64,000 nucleotides of DNA from an uncultured bacterium (GTDB taxonomy: Bacteria > Bacteroidota > Bacteroidia > Chitinophagales > Chitinophagaceae): contig CAIKEH010000011.1 in assembly GCA_903826405.1 (NCBI GenBank), positions 1-64,000 of the forward strand. Direction: 5' to 3'. The notes beneath the pieces are model-generated. The model worked only from the letters and a program-made list of their open reading frames with translations. It searched no databases and was not told the DNA's origin. This document shows, piece after piece, positions 28,340 to 38,639 of the stretch (the first letter of the stretch is position 1; each line of letters begins with the position of its first letter). Both the position numbers and the translations under genes were made by a program.

Positions 28340-28759
28340 TCAAAAGGGCAGATCGTCCGGCACTTCAGAAACCTCAGAAGCCGGTATGGAAGGATTCAGT
28401 TGAGCAGGACTGGACTGATACCCTCCTGATTGCTCTCCACGGTTCCCTCCACCCAACAACTGAACATTGAGTACACGAAGTGAAAGCGAAACGCCGGGAG
28501 TCCCATCATTTTTTGGATAAGACCTCACTTCTGGAGTTCCCTCCACATAAACCTGGGTACCCTTCTTCAAATAAGGAGCGACTGCAGTCCTGTCAGTCCA
28601 ATAAGCACATTCCACCCAAGTGGTCTTCTCCTTGGTATTGCCCTGGGCATCACGGAATTTCTCCGTATGTGCCACATTGAAATTGATCACGTTCTTTCCG
28701 TTCACAATGTTGGTTGCACAATCCTTACCCAGGTTGCCGATGACTTGTAATTTTATCAT
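28340..28759 (-). CDS. ssb: Single-stranded DNA-binding protein
   Basis: A 139-residue SSB. An OB fold starts MIKLQVIGNLGKDCAT and includes VINFNVAHTEKFRD, TTWVECAYW and KGTQVYVEGTPEVRSY. A flexible G/S/Q/P-rich tail leads to the acidic tip EVPDDLPF, which recruits partners such as RecO and exonucleases. Bacteroidota often carry more than one SSB; this one is a standard size for the replicative form. Own promoter region and terminator. Confidence 0.93.
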   Translation of the reverse strand: MIKLQVIGNLGKDCATNIVNGKNVINFNVAHTEKFRDAQGNTKEKTTWVECAYWTDRTAVAPYLKKGTQVYVEGTPEVRSYPKNDGTPGVSLSLRVLNVQLLGGGNRGEQSGGYQSSPAQLNPSIPASEVSEVPDDLPF

Positions 28760-29105
28760 GTCGATTCAATTTAGTAGAAGCAATTTCGCCAATAATCCGG
28801 CCAGTTCAATTAGGCATCTATACACAAAAAGGGAGTTTTTTTCCACCGCTGATCAAGGCAAACAACTTGGCCTGAACCGACCCCTTCTTTATTTTTCCAC
28901 CGGGGGTGGGTGGGCAACCATCTTCCCAGTAGGACTGATCATGTTTTACTAGTCTGGAAGGAAGATGCCCTCGGTTTAATGAAATATCGCAGTTATCTCA
29001 TTTTCAATTATTTAGCAGTTGATTCTGCACTAAAAAAATAGTAAATTTATCCTCGCTACATAACAGGCCGAGCAACGACAGGCTGACCATTGACCCTATC
29101 ATTCG
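28760..29105. other. Intergenic region between ssb and mnmA
   Basis: About 370 bp between divergent genes, counting the mnmA -7 element at its right end. It is AT-rich except for a short G-rich patch (near 28900-28920). No convincing gene or hairpin with a T-run is visible; it presumably holds the upstream parts of both promoters. Confidence 0.4.
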
Positions 29106-29113
29106 TACCTTTG
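29106..29113 (+). promoter_or_regulatory. -7 element of mnmA
   Basis: TACCTTTG matches TAnnTTTG and lies 17 bp before the mnmA ATG. The -33 region has only a TTG at a short 13-bp spacing, so the promoter is partly supported. Confidence 0.5.
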
Positions 29114-29130
29114 TACATAAATATTCAGTA

Positions 29131-30237
29131 ATGAGCCGAAACGGCAAAGTGTTAGTGGCCATGAGCGGAGGCATTGATTCGACAGTATCGGCTCTTATGC
29201 TCCATGACCAAGGGTATGAGGTTGTTGGAATTACCATGAAGACATGGGATTACTCATCATCCGGAGGTGGCAAAAAGGAGACGGGGTGTTGCAATCTGGA
29301 TTCTTTCAACGATGCACGGGCCGCTGCAGTGAATCATGGTTTCCCGCACTTCATACTGGACATACGGGATGAATTCGGCGACGCCGTGATCGAAAATTTT
29401 GTCGAAGAATATCTTGCCGGCCGAACTCCCAATCCCTGCGTCATGTGCAACACGCATATCAAGTGGCGTGCACTGCTCAAACGCGCCGACGCTTTGGATT
29501 GCGAATTCATCGCTACAGGTCATTATGCAAGCGTACGGGAACATGAAGGACGTCATGTCATCAGCAAAGGACTCGACGAAACAAAAGACCAGAGCTATGT
29601 GCTATGGGGCCTGCAGCAAGACCTCCTCGCCCGAACCATCTTGCCCTTGGGAAAATTCAGGAAAAGCCGGATCCGCGAAATGGCTATAGAATTCGGATAT
29701 CCTGAACTGGCGAAAAAAAGTGAGAGTTACGAGATCTGTTTCGTGCCAGACAATGACTACCGAGGCTTCCTCAAAAGAAGGGTCCAAGGTCTTGAGCAAA
29801 AATTGGAAGGAGGCCATTTCGTGGATAGTTCTGGAAAAATATTGGGAAGCCACAAAGGCTATCCTTTCTATACCATTGGCCAAAGAAAAGGTCTGGACAT
29901 TGCCCTGGGCAGACCCGCATTCGTCACCGAGATCATTCCGGAAACGAATACCGTTGTCCTTGGCGAGGAGACCGATCTGGAAAGGACTACGATGAAAGTG
30001 GCCAAATTGAATATGATCAAATACCACTTCATTCCGGAAGGCATGGAGGCCATGACAAAGATCCGATACAAAGACCGCGGAACACTGTCCACACTACATC
30101 CTGATGATGCTGGGCAAGTAACCGTGAACTTTTATGAAGATGCCAAAGGTGTCGCGCCAGGCCAATCCGCCGTTTTTTACGATGGTGACGATGTGATCGG
30201 AGGTGGCATCATACAACGTTATATTCCATTGACTTAG
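29131..30237 (+). CDS. mnmA: tRNA-specific 2-thiouridylase
   Basis: A 368-residue enzyme that thiolates U34 of Lys, Glu and Gln tRNAs using sulfur relayed from a cysteine desulfurase. The PP-loop is VAMSGGIDSTVSAL. The two catalytic cysteines are visible in NPCVMCNTHIKW and in YEICFVPDNDYRGFL. TIGQRKGLDIALGRP lies before the C-terminal barrel. Complete, with ATG at 29131. Confidence 0.95.
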   Translation: MSRNGKVLVAMSGGIDSTVSALMLHDQGYEVVGITMKTWDYSSSGGGKKETGCCNLDSFNDARAAAVNHGFPHFILDIRDEFGDAVIENFVEEYLAGRTPNPCVMCNTHIKWRALLKRADALDCEFIATGHYASVREHEGRHVISKGLDETKDQSYVLWGLQQDLLARTILPLGKFRKSRIREMAIEFGYPELAKKSESYEICFVPDNDYRGFLKRRVQGLEQKLEGGHFVDSSGKILGSHKGYPFYTIGQRKGLDIALGRPAFVTEIIPETNTVVLGEETDLERTTMKVAKLNMIKYHFIPEGMEAMTKIRYKDRGTLSTLHPDDAGQVTVNFYEDAKGVAPGQSAVFYDGDDVIGGGIIQRYIPLT

Positions 30238-30356
30238 GCAATAAATGAGGAGAAGGGACGTTGTATTTTTACACCTTATCTGGCCAGTTCTGTCAATGAG
30301 GCAACGATCGGCTTAAATTGGTTGTCTAATTTAGGGACCGCTTATCTAAATGACCT

Positions 30357-31112
30357 ATGCTGAAAAGATCACTAATTCCTCTGACCGCACTCACCATACT
30401 TGGCCTGCTTTGGCAGAGCTGTACAAAAACCGAACAACTTAAAACCGCCTATATCAAGGATTACCATCCAATAGAAGTTGGTAAATATATCACCTACAAG
30501 TTGGACTCTACCTTGTACATCAATCTGAATACGGAGAAGATAGTTCGCAGTTATATCATACAGGATCTGGTCGATGCCAAGATCACGGACAATCTCGGAA
30601 GGGATGCCTTTCGTATCCGGAGATTGATACGCAGCAATACGGATACCACGCAATGGTCTGACAATACCAGTTACATCGTTGTACCATTGGACCATTCCCT
30701 GGAAGTGATCGAAAATAACCTCAGGTATATCAAACTGCAGGAACCCATTCGCGAAAACTTTTCCTGGAAAGGCAACAACTACATCAACACTTATTCGGAA
30801 CCTGACCTGCAATACCTAGATGCATGGGAGTATAATTATGGGAATGTGGACCTTCCCTATTCAATCGACACGCAATCATGGCCGGAAACGATCACCGTCA
30901 CCCAACGCGATGAGGTTTTAGGAACTCCGGGCAACACCTCATTTTATTGGGAGGTCAACCACTCTGTAGAAGTCTATTCCAAAGGAATAGGTCTGGTGTT
31001 CAAAGATTTTCTCCACGAAGCATGGCAACCTCCCAACATCACTTGTGCCGAAGGATGTTATGAATCAAATGGGTATGGAGTAAGACTAACTTTCCTCAAC
31101 TCGAACTATTAA
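30357..31112 (+). CDS. Hypothetical lipoprotein
   Basis: A 251-residue lipoprotein: signal MLKRSLIPLTALTILGLLWQSC with a lipobox cysteine at 22. The rest is a beta-rich domain with YHPIEVGKYITYKLDSTLY near the start. I recognise this as a common type of secreted Bacteroidota protein but know no function. It ends 3 bp before the protease gene, so the two are probably one operon and may both face the cell exterior. Confidence 0.7.
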   Translation: MLKRSLIPLTALTILGLLWQSCTKTEQLKTAYIKDYHPIEVGKYITYKLDSTLYINLNTEKIVRSYIIQDLVDAKITDNLGRDAFRIRRLIRSNTDTTQWSDNTSYIVVPLDHSLEVIENNLRYIKLQEPIRENFSWKGNNYINTYSEPDLQYLDAWEYNYGNVDLPYSIDTQSWPETITVTQRDEVLGTPGNTSFYWEVNHSVEVYSKGIGLVFKDFLHEAWQPPNITCAEGCYESNGYGVRLTFLNSNY

Positions 31113-31115
31113 GTC

Positions 31116-32813
31116 ATGTTTCGTTGTACCACAGCAGCATTCTCTCTTTGCTTGGTCTTCTTCATGTTCAATTCTCCTGCCGTATCACAATACTCCAGGC
31201 AGCTCATCATCTTAAAAGACAAGAACGGCTCACCCTACTCCTTTAATGCCCCATCGGCGTATCTGTCACCGAAGGCCATAGAACGCAGGACCAGATTCAA
31301 CATCCCGTTGGACAGTACCGACCTTCCCGTTAATCCCGTCTATCTGGACAGTATCAAGCATGCGGGGGCTGTAACCATCCTGAATGTATCCAAATGGCTG
31401 AACCAGGTGCTCATACGCACGACGGATGCCGCCGCGCTGGACAAAATTTCCAGAATGCCTTTCGTGAAGATCGCGGAACCACTTGCTAACCGCCCATTAA
31501 CTCCAACGATCCGGATGGATAAATTCAATGAGCTCCTGACTGATGTTTTACAACAAGCGAACACAATACAGGCAGTTAATACCAACAGCATAAATTACGG
31601 AAACAGCTTCGCCCAGATCCATATGCATGAAGGAGAATTTCTTCACGACCAGGGCTACCTTGGAGAAGGGATGACCATTGCCGTTCTCGACGGCGGATTC
31701 AATAGCTATCTAACGAATCCAGGGTTTGATAGTATTCGGAACAACAACCAGATACTGGGAACCTGGGACTATGTGGATAATGAAAGTTCCGTTAATGAAG
31801 ACCATCCACATGGTTCTGAATGCCTGTCTATCATGGCGGGAAATTTTCCGGGTTACCTGGTCGGAACCGCACCTCATGCGAAATACTGGCTTTTCAGAAC
31901 TGAAGATGCGAACAGCGAATATCCAGTAGAAGAACAGAACTGGGCCGCCGCCATGGAACAGGCGGATAGCCTTGGAGTTGATCTGGTGACCTCTTCTCTC
32001 GGCTATTCGACTTTCAGCGACCCGACCTTCAACCATGCCTATGCGGACATGAATGGTCATACGACGATAGTCACCCGTGCTGCCGAATTGGCGGTGAAAA
32101 AAGGAATGATCGTCACCAATAGTGCAGGAAACGAAGGGAACCATACATGGAAATATATTGTCGCACCCGCCGACGGGGAGAATGTTCTAACCATCGGGGC
32201 TATCGACCTGAATAAGGTGGTTGCTCCGTTTTCCAGTTTCGGACCAACATCTGATGGAAGAGTAAAACCTGATGTGACTTCCTTAGGGCTGGGCACCTTT
32301 CTCATTGGGACTTCTGGCAATATCATCAAAGGTAACGGAACATCTTTCTCCAACCCCAATCTGGCGGGCTTGATCACCTGCCTTTGGCAGGCCTTCCCCG
32401 AATTCAGTAACAAGGAGATACTGAATGCAGTGAAGAAAAGTTCAAATCAATACTCCACTCCAGACGAACGGGTCGGCTATGGGATACCTGATTTCAAAAT
32501 AGCACATGACCTGCTGAAGAATGAAAGGATCCGGCGTCAAGCGGAAAAAGTATTGGGGAATGATGACATCAAGGTATTCCCCAATCCAGTTGTGGACAGG
32601 CTGACCATTTTATTCAAAGCAATCAGATCTGGAAGTATCGATGTCCAACTGATCGACGCAAGCGGGAGAATGCTTCAGAGCAGGGTTCAGGACGTTCTGG
32701 GTACGCAGATCAGTATCATTCAACTGGATGGACTCACGATCATCCCACATGGCACATATTATCTGCGCTATCGATCAGGTGATCAGCATGGAACGATCAG
32801 GCTGGTAAAGTAA
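31116..32813 (+). CDS. Subtilisin-like (S8) serine protease with type IX secretion sorting domain
   Basis: A 565-residue secreted protease. Signal peptide 1-24 is followed by a prodomain. The catalytic triad is D192 (AVLDGGF), H232 (HPHGSE) and S410 (NGTSFSNPN), with the oxyanion Asn336 in TNSAGNEGN. The last about 75 residues begin with DIKVFPNPVVDRLTI and end in GTIRLVK, the type A sorting tail recognised by the type IX secretion system. It should therefore be exported across the outer membrane. It overlaps the methyltransferase gene on the other strand by 17 bp. Confidence 0.92.
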   Translation: MFRCTTAAFSLCLVFFMFNSPAVSQYSRQLIILKDKNGSPYSFNAPSAYLSPKAIERRTRFNIPLDSTDLPVNPVYLDSIKHAGAVTILNVSKWLNQVLIRTTDAAALDKISRMPFVKIAEPLANRPLTPTIRMDKFNELLTDVLQQANTIQAVNTNSINYGNSFAQIHMHEGEFLHDQGYLGEGMTIAVLDGGFNSYLTNPGFDSIRNNNQILGTWDYVDNESSVNEDHPHGSECLSIMAGNFPGYLVGTAPHAKYWLFRTEDANSEYPVEEQNWAAAMEQADSLGVDLVTSSLGYSTFSDPTFNHAYADMNGHTTIVTRAAELAVKKGMIVTNSAGNEGNHTWKYIVAPADGENVLTIGAIDLNKVVAPFSSFGPTSDGRVKPDVTSLGLGTFLIGTSGNIIKGNGTSFSNPNLAGLITCLWQAFPEFSNKEILNAVKKSSNQYSTPDERVGYGIPDFKIAHDLLKNERIRRQAEKVLGNDDIKVFPNPVVDRLTILFKAIRSGSIDVQLIDASGRMLQSRVQDVLGTQISIIQLDGLTIIPHGTYYLRYRSGDQHGTIRLVK

Positions 32814-33975
32814 ATAGTGCAGCATACATGGTATCCGCTGTCTCTGTATATCCTTTCAGCAGTGAAGACTTCACCAAGCGCAGTCCGGTTAAAGCCTGCA
32901 ACGCTTCTGCCTGCTCCTCATTCTCCTGTCGGAATACAGAGCAGGTGATATACAGAAAATACCCTCCCGGCTTCACTCCTTCTGCCGCATGATGAGCTAT
33001 AGACAACTGACGCTTAACCTGATGATCCATCCGTTTTGTGTCGAAAAATCGCAGCCACTCCGGATTTCTACCCCAAGTACCAGAACCAGTACAAGGAACA
33101 TCTGCAATAACCAGATCAAAGCGACCCCTGTATTCCGGCACATTCCGCTTCTCCAGGTCTGCAACCAGGATATTTTGCGACTGGAGACCAGCAGACTGGA
33201 ACCTCTTTTCCAAATTGATCAATATCGAAGTCCTGATGTCTGAAACAGACAACCGGCATCCAGGGAATCGATCATACAACATCAAAGATTTTCCTCCACT
33301 TCCCGCACAACAATCCCAGATTTCAAAAGACTTCTGGTCCGAAATCACCTCTACCAATAATTCAGATACCCGCTGTGAACTCAGATCCTGCACAACCAAT
33401 TCAAGATCGGTTGAAGAAATGGAATTCAAGTCAAACCCATTGGGTAGGCGAATGGTATCAGGTGAAAGGATCTCGTAATGGACAAGCAACTTATCCAAAC
33501 GTTCCTGAATTTTTTGGTGATTGCCTGGTCGGATCCTCACGAAAAGCGATGGTTGTTGCAGATGAGAAGTGACGAACGCATCGCTTTCGATACCTTCACT
33601 GATCAGATCCGAATGTGGAAAAATTTGTCGTGGATTGAAATCAGCAAATCGCTCTTTTACCTTGATCAATTTTTCCCGAAGAGGGCGCTCTATATTTTCA
33701 GCCCATTCAGGATCCAAGGTCGTCAAGGCACTGTCAGCCACAGCATTCATTAAAAAAAGTCCTGCCAGGATATTATTCAAGATACTTTCCTGCTGCAGCG
33801 AAAAGCCCATTCGGAAGTAGGCGTAGCAGAATCCCAGAATCGACCTGCGATCCCGACTACCATGCTTTTTATGTTCTCGGAAATATTGTCGTGCATACTC
33901 GGGAAAAGGCAACTTCCCATCATAATCCGCCAGAAGTAACTCCGCAGTATGTATATGTGTTTGAACGATGGACAT
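32797..33975 (-). CDS. RsmB/NOL1-type RNA cytosine-C5 methyltransferase
   Basis: A 392-residue SAM-dependent methyltransferase of the RsmB/RsmF family. Blocks are DCCAGSGGKSLML (motif I), LVIADVPCTGSGTWGRNPEW (motif IV with the catalytic-pair PC) and YITCSVFRQENEEQ (motif VI, TCS). It should methylate a cytosine in 16S rRNA or another RNA. The N-terminal 150 residues differ from the NusB-like domain of E. coli RsmB, so the exact site is uncertain. It converges with the protease gene. Confidence 0.85.
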   Translation of the reverse strand: MSIVQTHIHTAELLLADYDGKLPFPEYARQYFREHKKHGSRDRRSILGFCYAYFRMGFSLQQESILNNILAGLFLMNAVADSALTTLDPEWAENIERPLREKLIKVKERFADFNPRQIFPHSDLISEGIESDAFVTSHLQQPSLFVRIRPGNHQKIQERLDKLLVHYEILSPDTIRLPNGFDLNSISSTDLELVVQDLSSQRVSELLVEVISDQKSFEIWDCCAGSGGKSLMLYDRFPGCRLSVSDIRTSILINLEKRFQSAGLQSQNILVADLEKRNVPEYRGRFDLVIADVPCTGSGTWGRNPEWLRFFDTKRMDHQVKRQLSIAHHAAEGVKPGGYFLYITCSVFRQENEEQAEALQALTGLRLVKSSLLKGYTETADTMYAALFTLPA

Positions 33976-34010
33976 CCTGGGGATTGTAGGTACTTGTAGC
34001 CCGGTATGAT

Positions 34011-35240
34011 CTAAATTTCAAGCAGTGTTTTAACCGGATCCTTACCCATCAGCAAAAGTTCAGGGTTTTCCAGCAATTCCTTCACGCGCACCAGGAATCC
34101 CACACTTTCTCGACCATCGATTATCCGATGATCATAACTGAGTGCCAGGTACATCATCGGTCGAGCAACAATCTGCCCGCTCATGACAACAGCCCTTTCC
34201 TCTATCTTGTGCATGCCCAGGATAGCCGACTGTGGAATATTGATGATGGGTGTACTCATCAGCGATCCGAAAACACCTCCATTGGTTATCGTGAAAGTGC
34301 CTCCTTGCATTTCCTCAAGGCTGAGTTTGTTTTCTTTGGCCTTGGTTGCCAGTTCCACGACCTTCTTTTCTATTCCGGCCATGTCTAGGCTCTCTGCATT
34401 CCTGATGACCGGCACAACCAAGCCCTTGGGGGCAGAAACAGCAATGGATATATCACAATAATCATGATAGATGATCTCATCGGAATCGATGTACGCATTC
34501 ACGGCAGGCCATTCCTGCAGGGCAAAGCAGCATGCCTTGGTGAAGAAGCTCATGAATCCCAAATTAACCCCGTGCAATTCTTTGAACTTATCCTTGTACC
34601 GGGCACGAGTATCCATGATACGACTCATGTCCACTTCGTTGAAAGTGGTGAGCATCGCCGTTGAGTTCTTGGCTTCCACCAACCTCCGCGAGATCGTCTT
34701 CCGGAGATTACTCATTTTATCCCGACGCTCATTTCGCGAAAATGCCACCGTTCCTGCTCTACGGCCTGGAGAGGACAATGCATCCATGACATCCTGCTTC
34801 AGTATCTTACCACCGGAACCAGTAGGCTCAATAGAAACAGGATCTACCTTCTTGTCCGCAATGATGGCGGCAGCTACCGGTGTAGCTTTGATATCGGCAG
34901 ACACTGCATTCACAGGTGCAGTTCCAGATTCAGACTTCTCAACATTTTTGGACGGCACGGACACTAGCTCTTTGCTTATCGGGGCAGTAACACCTTCCGG
35001 CCTGACCGCCGTCTCATCTATCTGACAAGCGATATCACCGATCTTGAGGGTATCCCCTTCTTGGGCAAGTCTTTTGAGTTTGCCGGCCTTCTCAGCATTG
35101 ATCTCGAATGTAGCCTTTTCACTTTCCAATTCGGCGATCACCTCATCTCTTTCCACCCAATCACCTTCGTTTCTGAGCCATTTGATCAGAGTGACCTCGC
35201 TTATGGACTCCCCTATTGTCGGTACTTTGATGTCGATCAT
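34011..35240 (-). CDS. sucB: 2-oxoglutarate dehydrogenase E2 (dihydrolipoyl succinyltransferase)
   Basis: A 409-residue E2 core. An N-terminal lipoyl domain carries the lipoyl lysine K42 in [12 protein letters not shown] linker rich in A, P, V and S follows, then a peripheral subunit-binding region, then the catalytic domain with [20 protein letters not shown] and [11 protein letters not shown] (His371, Asp375). It transfers succinyl to CoA. It follows sucA with a 121-bp spacer that looks like a small inverted-repeat element. Confidence 0.93.
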   Translation of the reverse strand: MIDIKVPTIGESISEVTLIKWLRNEGDWVERDEVIAELESEKATFEINAEKAGKLKRLAQEGDTLKIGDIACQIDETAVRPEGVTAPISKELVSVPSKNVEKSESGTAPVNAVSADIKATPVAAAIIADKKVDPVSIEPTGSGGKILKQDVMDALSSPGRRAGTVAFSRNERRDKMSNLRKTISRRLVEAKNSTAMLTTFNEVDMSRIMDTRARYKDKFKELHGVNLGFMSFFTKACCFALQEWPAVNAYIDSDEIIYHDYCDISIAVSAPKGLVVPVIRNAESLDMAGIEKKVVELATKAKENKLSLEEMQGGTFTITNGGVFGSLMSTPIINIPQSAILGMHKIEERAVVMSGQIVARPMMYLALSYDHRIIDGRESVGFLVRVKELLENPELLLMGKDPVKTLLEI

Positions 35241-35250
35241 GTTTGAAAGT

Positions 35251-35359
35251 TAATTCCGGATTCCGAACTCAGGATTTCTTTTACCATTTTTCTTTATGTC
35301 GTATGAGTCCTCAGACTCCTGTATTCCCTATCCGAAATTCGTGTTTCGGAATTCGGAAT
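35251..35359. mobile_element. MITE-like inverted-repeat element between sucA and sucB
   Basis: The spacer is bounded by TTCCGGATTCCGAA (35254-35267) and TTCGGAATTCGGAA (35345-35358), inverted copies with one mismatch. The right arm is part of a second stem, TCCGAAA/TTTCGGA (35331-35350). The element is about 109 bp, has no coding sequence and fills the gap. Its size and ends fit a miniature inverted-repeat element; a long mRNA hairpin is the alternative. Confidence 0.45.
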
Positions 35360-35361
35360 AA

Positions 35362-38130
35362 TTATATCCCGAAGGCGGTTTGCACGATCTCCGCTTGCTC
35401 CTGCGCATGCACTTTTGCATATCCGGTTGCTGTAGAGGCACTGGGCTGCCTCCCAATGATCCCAAATGGGAAAGTCTTCAGGTTCAACTGCAAAAAAGAA
35501 GCAGCGCCCATGTTCAGAGGCTCTTCCTGCACCCAGAACCAAATGGCTTTGCCATACTTTTCCCGGGTATCGGCGAGTTGCTTCGCGGGCAATGGGTACA
35601 ACTGTTCCAATCTAACGATCGCCGTATCCTGGATCTGCTGGCTGCGTTGATATTCCACAAGATCGAAATAGATCTTCCCACTGCAAAAAAGAACTTTCCT
35701 GACTTTGCCAGGATCTCCAATGGCAATATCATCGATCAGTTCCTGAAAACAGCCCTCCAGGAATTCCGTTTTAAGCGAATGGCTTCCAGGATGCCGAAGA
35801 TTTGCCTTTGGTGAGAAATTGACCAATGGTTTTCTGAATGGCCAAGTTTGTTGACGACGTAAAACATGGAACAAATTCGAAGCAGTAGTAACATTGGTTA
35901 TGACCATGTTGTATTCGGCACACATCTGCAGGAACCTTTCCATACGGGCACTGCTGTGTTCAGGTCCCTGCCCTTCATACCCATGCGGCAACAGCATGAC
36001 CAATCCGTTCATTCTATTCCATTTCTGCTCAGCAGATGAAATGAACTGATCGATGATGGTCTGTGCACCATTGCTGAAATCTCCAAACTGTGCTTCCCAA
36101 AGTACCAAGGCCTGTGGATTGGCAAGGGCATAGCCATATTCAAACCCCAGAACACCATATTCGCTCAAGAGTGAATTGTAAATATGGAATTTACCCTTGG
36201 CATTAGGGATGGCGCTCAAGCGACTATAATCTTCATCGGTATTCTCGTCCCTGAGTACGGCATGTCGATGCGAGAAGGTTCCCCGCTTGACATCTTGCCC
36301 GCTCATTCGGACATCATTCCCTTCCAACATCAAACTGGCATAAGCCATCAACTCGGCAGTTGCCCAATCGACCTTGGACTCTTCTCTATATAACTTGATC
36401 TTGTCCTGAATTATCTTCTCAACCTTTCTCAAGGGCTTGAATTCAGAAGGCCAGGTCATCAAGGCATCAAAGCATTTTAGGAAATGCTCCTCATCGATCC
36501 CCGTGAGCGGCGAACGGATGAAATCTTCAGGCTTCGAACGCCTCAAACTCTTCCACTTGAGTTCAGGTTGCTGATATTGATAAGGCAAGGGATTTTGCTT
36601 GACCTCATCCAACCTCTCCTGAAGATCGGCCCAGAATTTCTTTTCCATATCCTTGGCCAATTCCCTGGCATCAGGTTCTCCATTCTCAAGAAGGTAACTG
36701 GTGTATACTTCCCTAGGATTCGGATGCTTCTCAATCAACTCATAAAGGTGCGGCTGCGTGAATTTGGGATCATCACCCTCGTTATGACCATGCTTTCGAT
36801 AGCAGACCATATCGATGAAAACATCTGAATTGAACTCCTGACGGTAACGTGTGGCTATCTCCACGCATTTCACCACAGCCTCTGGATCATCACCGTTCAC
36901 ATGCATGACCGGAGCCTGAACCATGGCGGCCAAGGATGTACAATAATCAGCACTTCGTGCATCGTCGAAATCCGTGGTAAATCCGATCTGGTTGTTTATG
37001 ACGAAGTGAATGGTGCCTCCCGTGTAATATCCTTCGAGATTGCTCATTTGGAGCACTTCATATACGACACCCTGCCCCGCTATTGATGAATCCCCATGTA
37101 TGAGGATCGGAAGTATCTTGTCATAATCACTGCTGTACATGACATCAGCTTTGGCCCTCGAAAATCCTTCAACGACCGGATCCACTGCTTCAAGATGAGA
37201 AGGATTGGGCATCAACTTCAAGTGAATGGACCTTCCATTCAATGTCTGCACATTCGAACCAAATCCCAGATGATATTTCACATCGCCACTACCCATGGTC
37301 TGGTCCGGAGTTGATTTGTCCTCAAATTCGGAGAATATCTGCTCATAGGTCTTTCCCATGATGTTTGCCAATACACTTAACCGACCCCGGTGTGCCATTC
37401 CGATGACCACTTCCTCCACTTCATGATCGGCGGCAGTGGAAATGATGGCATCGAGTCCGGCAATGGTGGTTTCTCCTCCTTCCAGGGAAAATCGTTTCTG
37501 CCCCACGTACTTGGTATGCAGGAATTTCTCGAACATCACACCCTGATTCAGTTTCTCCAGTATACGCTTGCGCTTGGGCAAAGGCAACGGTTTGTTGAAC
37601 TCCTGCTCCATCGCACGGGTAAGAAAATCAACCTTGACCTGGTTGCTGATGTACTTGAACTCTATACCCACATGGTGGGCATAGCATTGTTCCAAATGGG
37701 CAAGGATCTTTCCTAAGCGAACAGTTCCGAGTCCTATAAGGTTGCCAGCCTGGAATTCTTTCTCCAGATCTCCATCTTCCAGACCAAAAAAGGGGAGATC
37801 AAGATTGGCTCCCCGGTCTTTTCTTGGGCGAATGGGATTCGTGCGGGCAAGAAGATGACCTTTGTTCCTATAGCCAAGGATCAAGCGATATACAGCAAGT
37901 TCCTTCTTGATCTTATCCTTGTCCCCATTAGCCGAATCGGATGTGGGTTTATTATCAATTGATGAAAAAGTAGCGGAATTGAGGGCATAATCAAATCCCT
38001 CAAAAAATTTCTGAAACTCCGGATCAACACTTGCCGGATCCATTGAAAAATCACGGTAAAGCTGTTCAATATAGGCCGGATGCGCACTAGAGATATAAGA
38101 AAAATCCTTCATGGGTGAGGATGGTTTCAA
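35362..38130 (-). CDS. sucA: 2-oxoglutarate dehydrogenase E1
   Basis: A 922-residue thiamine-diphosphate enzyme that decarboxylates 2-oxoglutarate and succinylates the E2 lipoyl group. The N-terminus (SSAHPAYIEQLYRDF) is the E2-binding segment. HVNGDDPEAVVKC and CYRKHGHNEGDDPKFTQPHLY form the thiamine site, and FSHRHAVLRDE with WEAQFGDFSNGAQ belong to the transketolase-like half. Full length. It is the first gene of sucAB; E3 is not here. The stop codon abuts the inverted-repeat element. Confidence 0.95.
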   Translation of the reverse strand: MKPSSPMKDFSYISSAHPAYIEQLYRDFSMDPASVDPEFQKFFEGFDYALNSATFSSIDNKPTSDSANGDKDKIKKELAVYRLILGYRNKGHLLARTNPIRPRKDRGANLDLPFFGLEDGDLEKEFQAGNLIGLGTVRLGKILAHLEQCYAHHVGIEFKYISNQVKVDFLTRAMEQEFNKPLPLPKRKRILEKLNQGVMFEKFLHTKYVGQKRFSLEGGETTIAGLDAIISTAADHEVEEVVIGMAHRGRLSVLANIMGKTYEQIFSEFEDKSTPDQTMGSGDVKYHLGFGSNVQTLNGRSIHLKLMPNPSHLEAVDPVVEGFSRAKADVMYSSDYDKILPILIHGDSSIAGQGVVYEVLQMSNLEGYYTGGTIHFVINNQIGFTTDFDDARSADYCTSLAAMVQAPVMHVNGDDPEAVVKCVEIATRYRQEFNSDVFIDMVCYRKHGHNEGDDPKFTQPHLYELIEKHPNPREVYTSYLLENGEPDARELAKDMEKKFWADLQERLDEVKQNPLPYQYQQPELKWKSLRRSKPEDFIRSPLTGIDEEHFLKCFDALMTWPSEFKPLRKVEKIIQDKIKLYREESKVDWATAELMAYASLMLEGNDVRMSGQDVKRGTFSHRHAVLRDENTDEDYSRLSAIPNAKGKFHIYNSLLSEYGVLGFEYGYALANPQALVLWEAQFGDFSNGAQTIIDQFISSAEQKWNRMNGLVMLLPHGYEGQGPEHSSARMERFLQMCAEYNMVITNVTTASNLFHVLRRQQTWPFRKPLVNFSPKANLRHPGSHSLKTEFLEGCFQELIDDIAIGDPGKVRKVLFCSGKIYFDLVEYQRSQQIQDTAIVRLEQLYPLPAKQLADTREKYGKAIWFWVQEEPLNMGAASFLQLNLKTFPFGIIGRQPSASTATGYAKVHAQEQAEIVQTAFGI

Positions 38131-38300
38131 TTCAAGTCAAAGAGGAACAAATATCGTTCTTTATACGGAAAACTAAAGCCAACCACTGAGAAATGACGCC
38201 ATAAAAATGAATAAGGAAAGACCTTCAAAACAACCTCATACATCGGCATTACACGTTCGCAAGATCGCCTTCTCAAAGGGCTTTAAGGGAATTGATTAAA

Positions 38301-38332
38301 TTTGGTATTATCCCCTCACCGGCTTACCTTTG
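38301..38332 (+). promoter_or_regulatory. rpsT promoter, Bacteroidota type
   Basis: TTTG (38301-38304), a 20-bp spacer and TACCTTTG (38325-38332) match the consensus TTTG-N19-21-TAnnTTTG exactly. It is the best promoter in the window and lies 27 bp before the rpsT ATG. Confidence 0.85.
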
Positions 38333-38359
38333 CCGTCCTTAAAAGAAAAAGTACGCAAC

Positions 38360-38614
38360 ATGGCAAATCACAAGGCAACGAAGAAGGATGTACGCCAAGC
38401 TTCCAAACGCAGGGATAGAAATAGGTATTACGGGAAGACCACCCGGAATGCCATCAGAAATCTTAAAGCGTTGGGAACCAATAAAGAAGCCACAGAGAAA
38501 CTGCCTGATGTTGTCAGCCAGATCGATAAACTCGTCAAGAGGGGTGTCATTCATAAGAATAAGGCCAGCAACCTGAAGAGTAGCCTAACCAAAAAAGTCA
38601 AGGCAATGGCCTGA
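38360..38614 (+). CDS. rpsT: 30S ribosomal protein S20
   Basis: An 84-residue basic helical protein, MANHKATKKDVRQASKRR at the start and KRGVIHKNKASNLKSSLTKKV near the end. The K/R-rich three-helix layout and the HKNKA block are those of S20, which binds 16S rRNA early in small-subunit assembly. The start is the ATG at 38360. A consensus promoter precedes and a terminator follows. Confidence 0.96.
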   Translation: MANHKATKKDVRQASKRRDRNRYYGKTTRNAIRNLKALGTNKEATEKLPDVVSQIDKLVKRGVIHKNKASNLKSSLTKKVKAMA

Positions 38615-38639
38615 ACGACCCCGCGTTCAACATAATTTG

